A stretch of DNA of 64,000 bases from Astropecten irregularis (Eukaryota > Echinodermata > Asteroidea > Paxillosida > Astropectinidae), in contig OZ020252.1 of the NCBI GenBank assembly GCA_963971285.1, forward strand, positions 17,707,662-17,771,661. Direction: 5' to 3'. This document shows positions 59,365-64,000 of this stretch, piece after piece. A program made the position numbers and the translations under genes. Below the pieces are notes generated by a model. It did no database searches, was not told where the DNA came from, and worked only from the letters and a program-made list of their open reading frames with translations. How positions within the stretch are numbered: the first letter of the stretch is position 1; the number at the start of each line of letters is the position of its first letter.

Positions 59365-59520
59365 AACCTTTTATTATTTTGAAGTCATTGGAAAGTGAAC
59401 TAAGAACAATTGACTGGAGCGGGATTCGAACCGGCAATCTCTCTGGAATACCGTACTGGTGGTGTCCCTAATAGTCAATTATCTTTGATCGTTTGGCAGT
59501 CAGAAGCCATGAAACCACGA
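59365..59520 (-). repeat. tRNA-SINE copy, reverse, with upstream region
   Basis: On the minus strand: TCGTGGTTTCATGGCTTCTG, ACTGCCAAACGATCAAAGAT, AATTGACTATTAGGGACACC, then a head lacking its A box (CACCAGTACGGTATTCC), GCCGGTTCGAATCCCGCTCC (B box), AGTCAATTGTTCTTAGTTCA and CTTTCCAATGACTTC. The upstream part matches 27931-27990 closely. About 30 bp around the A box is deleted relative to 27929. Confidence 0.75.
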
Positions 59521-62500
59521 TGAGAAAGAAATACAATATAAATACCCCTCCCAATGATGCAGGATTAGATTGTTGATAGGTACTTTATATTCTTCAAACA
59601 CCATGGCAACAAGGGTCCCCCCCCCCCTTATCACCATTTCAGATTCTCGTCATGCATGGAACACCACACTACACCAGCATCCATATAACTCTCCTAAAAG
59701 AAAAAAAAAAACACTGGTACTTGGTTCCACCATGGTGTTCAAAAACACCACGTGCTGGTTTATCGCCGGCTTGCGGAGCTGCTCAGAAATGCACCGACAG
59801 CACTCCTGACAGTATTTGCTTTAAAAAACAAAAACTCCCGGCATTGGAGTCCTAGCTATCATTTTACAAAGTACACATATATCCTGACAGGCATGCTACC
59901 TTACCTGTCGTAATTACCAGGGAGATGTGTATTAATGGATCTCTTAAGAAGAGACCAGCCTGGCTTTAAAAAAAAAAAGCAAGGGGACCAATGCACTTAG
60001 AATTTGGTATTTTGAAGAGAAAAAAAAAGTCAAGTATTTTTGAGAGTGTCAAGAATGGTGTGGATGAATTTTTATATTCAGTTTTTTTTTCTTTAAAAGC
60101 AAGAACTCTTTGATGAATGAACTTAGTAAGTTGTGTCAGCAGGGATTTTTATAAATTCAAGGATTGCCGTTATTATTTATAGATCTTTGGAGTCTTACAT
60201 GTAATTTGACTTTTTGGTATGTCAGATTTCGCGTCTTGTACACTATTTGTGACTATTTGTGACTATTTTGATGTCTTCAAAGAAGTTTCACAGATTGTCC
60301 GCAGATTGTGCACTGAGAACCATCCGGTTGCCATGATGTACACACATGTGCATTTTACATCTGTATGTAGGGGATCACTGATACAGTGTTCCCTAAACAT
60401 ACACAGATTTAATGAGTGATGTTACTTAACCACTGCCTAACAGATGATTTGTAAAACATACATAAATGTCCTAAACTGTATAACTGTGATGAGTATAAGT
60501 GCCATGGGGTTTGCGTTCAAGTGTTCGTTGGCCATATACCACCACCAGATGGCGTCATAATGCACCAAAATTCAGCATCTGACATCTGTCTCAACCTGTT
60601 CTGAAGATGGTTGACAGACACATCTGCTCAAGACTCGTTGTCCAGACGGATAACAGCAAGGTGTGCATATGTCATGTTCATCGTACATTGTATCATTCAT
60701 TGCTCTGTTGTCATATCTTTTTCAAAATCACTTTCCAGTATTGCATTTTGTTGTGATCTTGCTAACGAACCAGACATGTTAAATCCAGCCATTGTCTCTC
60801 AGCTTCTCAGCCGTTTTTTGGTTGGACATTTGCCGGAGATTTTTCAGCCGTTTTTATGAATTCAGTAGGTCTGAGGCAATCTCATTGTTTTGGACATAGC
60901 CGGCTCACGAGCCTAGCAGAATCGAACCCGGCAGCAAGACAAACTTGTTTATGCGCACAAAGTTGCCCAGCTTGTGTCAGCATATCATCACATGTGTGGT
61001 CAAAGTGCAGAAACAGGTTTTAACCAGCCAAAATCTAATATGACGTAAATTGCCTTCGACTTCCCCGTGCACCTGAATTTTTTGCACGGCGCCTGCAAAT
61101 TTCCTCAGAGGTTGATATGCCGTTATACAGCGCCATAAAATTGAGGGCCAATTATTTTCCTGCAAATGTGGGAAAACGCACACAATTTTGACAAAATTGA
61201 TGTTATGAAACCTGAGATTCGAAAAAAAATTCCATCCTTCCCAAAAACTTTTCCCATGCATTGAAGAGATACAAAACTTCAAACGAGAAATTTTTTCTCT
61301 CAAATTTCATATGATTTACATTTGTTGTTGTCGTTTTTCTCTGGTAAATCCTGTGGCAAAAGTTCCTGATAAACCTATGTTCACAGTTTGCCCATCTGCG
61401 GTCTTTATCTCTGTCAAATAACGTCACATCCTACAGACTTCCACATGCATAGATCTGCAGTTTAAGATGACAAAAATGCACTAGGCTGTGTAGTATTTGG
61501 AAGAAATTGGAAGAAATTTCAGATAAACGTGGCTTACTAAAAGTTATCTGTTGTGTTGCAGCGTAAAATGCATACTTATTCTGTCTGATACTACAAGAAA
61601 TAATTTCAACCTCCCCCCTTTTTTTAAATTCCTCATTCTGATGATGATTTATGTCAGTATTAGATCTACTCTTAATTCCACTTGTTGAAGGAAGGATAAC
61701 AAAAGTTTGCGATGGCAGATAAAGATTGCCTCTACTGATCTTGTGACAGAGGAGCTCTGGTTTTTTTAGCAAAGACTTGTAGGATTTGGTTGCTAAGTTA
61801 GATGTTTCCAAAGATTTTTTTTTCCAGCACTCTCAGACTGTGCCCTCATTTTAAATAACCTATAATTTCATAAGGACGCAAGCCAATGTGTGGGTGTATA
61901 TAATGTATACATGTATATAAACGCAGCATGTTGCCAATTGGTTATTAGCATATGGCGAGCGTTTCCTTTTTCATTTTTTCCCCTCAGTAGTCAATTGCAT
62001 TTTCTGCCCGATCCCAATTTGTCTGAAATGTACACAAAGCTGCAACCCACTTTAAATTATGGTGGTTTGTTTAATTTTCCGTGTACGGTTTGCTACACCT
62101 GGGTCCAAGTGAATAAATTCAATGTGTAATTGGCTTTAGAATCTGGTGTACAAAGAATCGGTTAGAATAACCTGCTAGAATAATCTTTCAACCACCCCCC
62201 CCCCCTAAAAAAAAAAGTAAATAAATAAATAAAATACAATAATTCAATCTGTTGGATTAATGTTGTCAAGTCTTCAATTAAATATAAATTCAAAACATAT
62301 TCAATTTGTCTTACGGATGACATTTTGAAGTCAAAACAGTGAGTTTGCTGATTATAATCATATTTTTTTTTTTAGTTTTGGTGGAAATGCAGTTTTTTTT
62401 TTTAATCAACATTTTATAGAACGACCGGAAGCTAGCCATTTGAAATATTCATTTTGTATAAGACGTCTATGTGTTTGTGTTATTTGCAATTGAAAATGTT

Positions 62501-64000
62501 TGTGTTAGGCGTCTATTCATTTACTCACACGTAATTTTGTTTTTGGAATAGAGGAGAGAAAAAATAGATAGGAGGGGAAAATTATTATGAATACTACTTT
62601 GATCAACCAAAATGAAATGACTTCAGGGGCCATTGTTTGTCTTCCTTTTTAAATGCCGGGAAATTGATGAAAAAAAATAATGGGGAGGACAAAAAAATAC
62701 CCCCTCTCCCTAGAAAAAAAAAACCGAGGAGACAAGATGAATAGAAAATTGAGTTCATTGCTCACAGTGTCTCCGTGCTGTTACAAGGAAATGATTGTCA
62801 CAAGCTCTTGCTAATTACCAGCAGTGTCCAAGTGCAGTTTGTGTTCAGTGTGTGTATACAGGTAATGAGGCTTAGAATTGCCTAACCAAAGCTCTGCTGA
62901 TGTTAGTGCATGTAAGTGGTGCGGAAACAATCAGAAAATAATTGTATCGGAGCCGTGCTCACCCCTTCGTTCGCCTGCCCGCTCCCCCCGCCGCCGCCGC
63001 TCTGCACCGACCGCGCGTCTGGGAGGTTGACGCACTCAATCCATTGTACTGACATTGATTGAGATAGACCCGCCGGACTATTATGGACGCCACCGTACAG
63101 ATGATGTCATGCCCTTGACCACACATCACCCCCATTGTTCGCCGGTAGCACGTAGATGGGGCAACGTTATCGTGGAGAACCACCTCCCAGCGGCCCCTCA
63201 AGGGTCATTAATGATGTTGTTTCAGTTTGCTGGTGGATGACGTAACCGATACATAGTCAATGAGAAGCTTCTTTTGGGGGTCAGTGGCACATCGTGTGCG
63301 GATGTACAGCTTTTCCTTGCAAGCTGCATTATGAAAGCCAATGCCTTATATCAACACCAGGGGATTTTTTTTTGTCTTTCTTTTTTTTTTGTACTCTTTT
63401 TTTTTTTTTTTTACGTAATTTGCCAAATGACTCCTTGGAGCATGCATATACGCCTGTCTCCTACGCGTTGTGTCTCACTCTCTTGCCTTGTCTCTATACT
63501 GGAGTTTCAGATGCGTTGCTTTGTGTAGGTTCAATGACCATAAGGGCCATCCCCTTGCACTCTAGTCTGCGTCTACAGTGGAGGTACGCCATCCATTCTC
63601 GTGGTTTCTGTAAAGGTATAAGCATCTGAATCTTCGAACAAGGACTTGTGTCTGATGGTATACAATGTGCCTTTGCCTTCACTGACTGTCCGTGATGGTG
63701 TGCAGTCGCTGCGAGTAATTCGCCAACAAAACGGAGGACCAATAGTAGTGCCCCGGTTGCGCAGGTCGCAGTGGCCGATTAAAACACAAGAAGCAAAAGA
63801 AGAAGAAGACGACGAAAGAAGGAAAGAAACTCCTTGACTCGTAGGAAGGAGGAGAAAGTGAGGCGATCCATCTTGGTAAAAAAGGTTCTGAGAGTGCGAC
63901 CGTACAGCATTGGAGTTTTGTGAGCGGTGACGTGCCTATATGTACTCTGTGCGCTTTCCTTATCCGGCATCGCCGCGGTTTCGTAACACCATGGACCTGT
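59521..64000. other. Non-coding; CpG-richer end block
   Basis: 59521-62900 is AT-rich with C and A runs and an 11-nt tandem (TATTTGTGACT, about 60244-60265). 62950-63250 has a CCGCCGCCGCCGC run and is GC-richer, as is 63680-64000. An ATG at 63991 is cut off by the window end and cannot be judged. Frames here (for example 62959-63201 minus) match no known family. It may lie near a promoter or exon outside the window. Confidence 0.35.
60541..60556 (+). promoter_or_regulatory. CTCF-like motif
   Basis: ACCACCAGATGGCGTC matches the CTCF core CCACCAGRKGGCR exactly over 13 positions. Same orientation as the other five. Motif match only. Confidence 0.45.

Noticed and set aside
63991-64000. Start codon of a gene entering from the right edge
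   Set aside because: Only three codons are visible; nothing can be judged.

Overview
This window reads as eukaryotic nuclear DNA that is almost entirely non-coding. No frame carries a recognisable protein domain. The open frames present (longest about 184 codons, 16333-16887) run through simple repeats and transposon pieces and overlap frames on the other strand. There are no operons or Shine-Dalgarno-spaced genes. The sequence is full of poly-A/T, poly-G/C and dinucleotide tracts, TACATGTA-type palindromes, short terminal-inverted-repeat (TIR) elements and tRNA-derived SINE copies. From memory, TTAAAGG-ended MITEs (short non-autonomous DNA transposons) and TACATGTA-rich sequence suggest a marine invertebrate deuterostome, most likely an echinoderm; this is an inference, not a demonstration.

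Layout. 1-1140 is a relatively GC-rich block with a 14-bp inverted repeat around a CpG-rich loop. 1141-13600 is AT-rich with a TTAA-flanked MITE (4005), a 119-bp MITE (8391) and part of a palindromic MITE (9158). 13620-20970 has two repeat fragments with a stem-loop-GAAAC motif, and blocks that look like conserved non-coding sequence. 18273-18377 is a possible small exon. 20977-35000 has TTAA-flanked MITEs (20977, 34242), a 250-bp TIR element (30229) and the best copy of a tRNA-Thr-like SINE (27929-28136), which lies just before two CTCF-like motifs. 35465-48800 has more SINE copies (including a head-to-head pair), a TG-rich strand-biased tract, a diverged tandem array (39955-40330), two TIR elements flanked by ATA trinucleotides (40853, 47354) and several CTCF-like sites. 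48800-64000 is mostly unannotated, with a full TTAA-flanked MITE (53786), a hammerhead-ribozyme-like core (minus strand near 54800), the best exon candidate (57942-58016) and one more SINE.

Functionally this is best read as a long intron or intergenic desert near a regulated gene: two isolated exon-sized frames with plausible splice sites, possible enhancer blocks, six same-strand CTCF-like motifs and a background of small non-autonomous elements. No autonomous transposon, rRNA, CRISPR array or intact stand-alone tRNA gene was seen.
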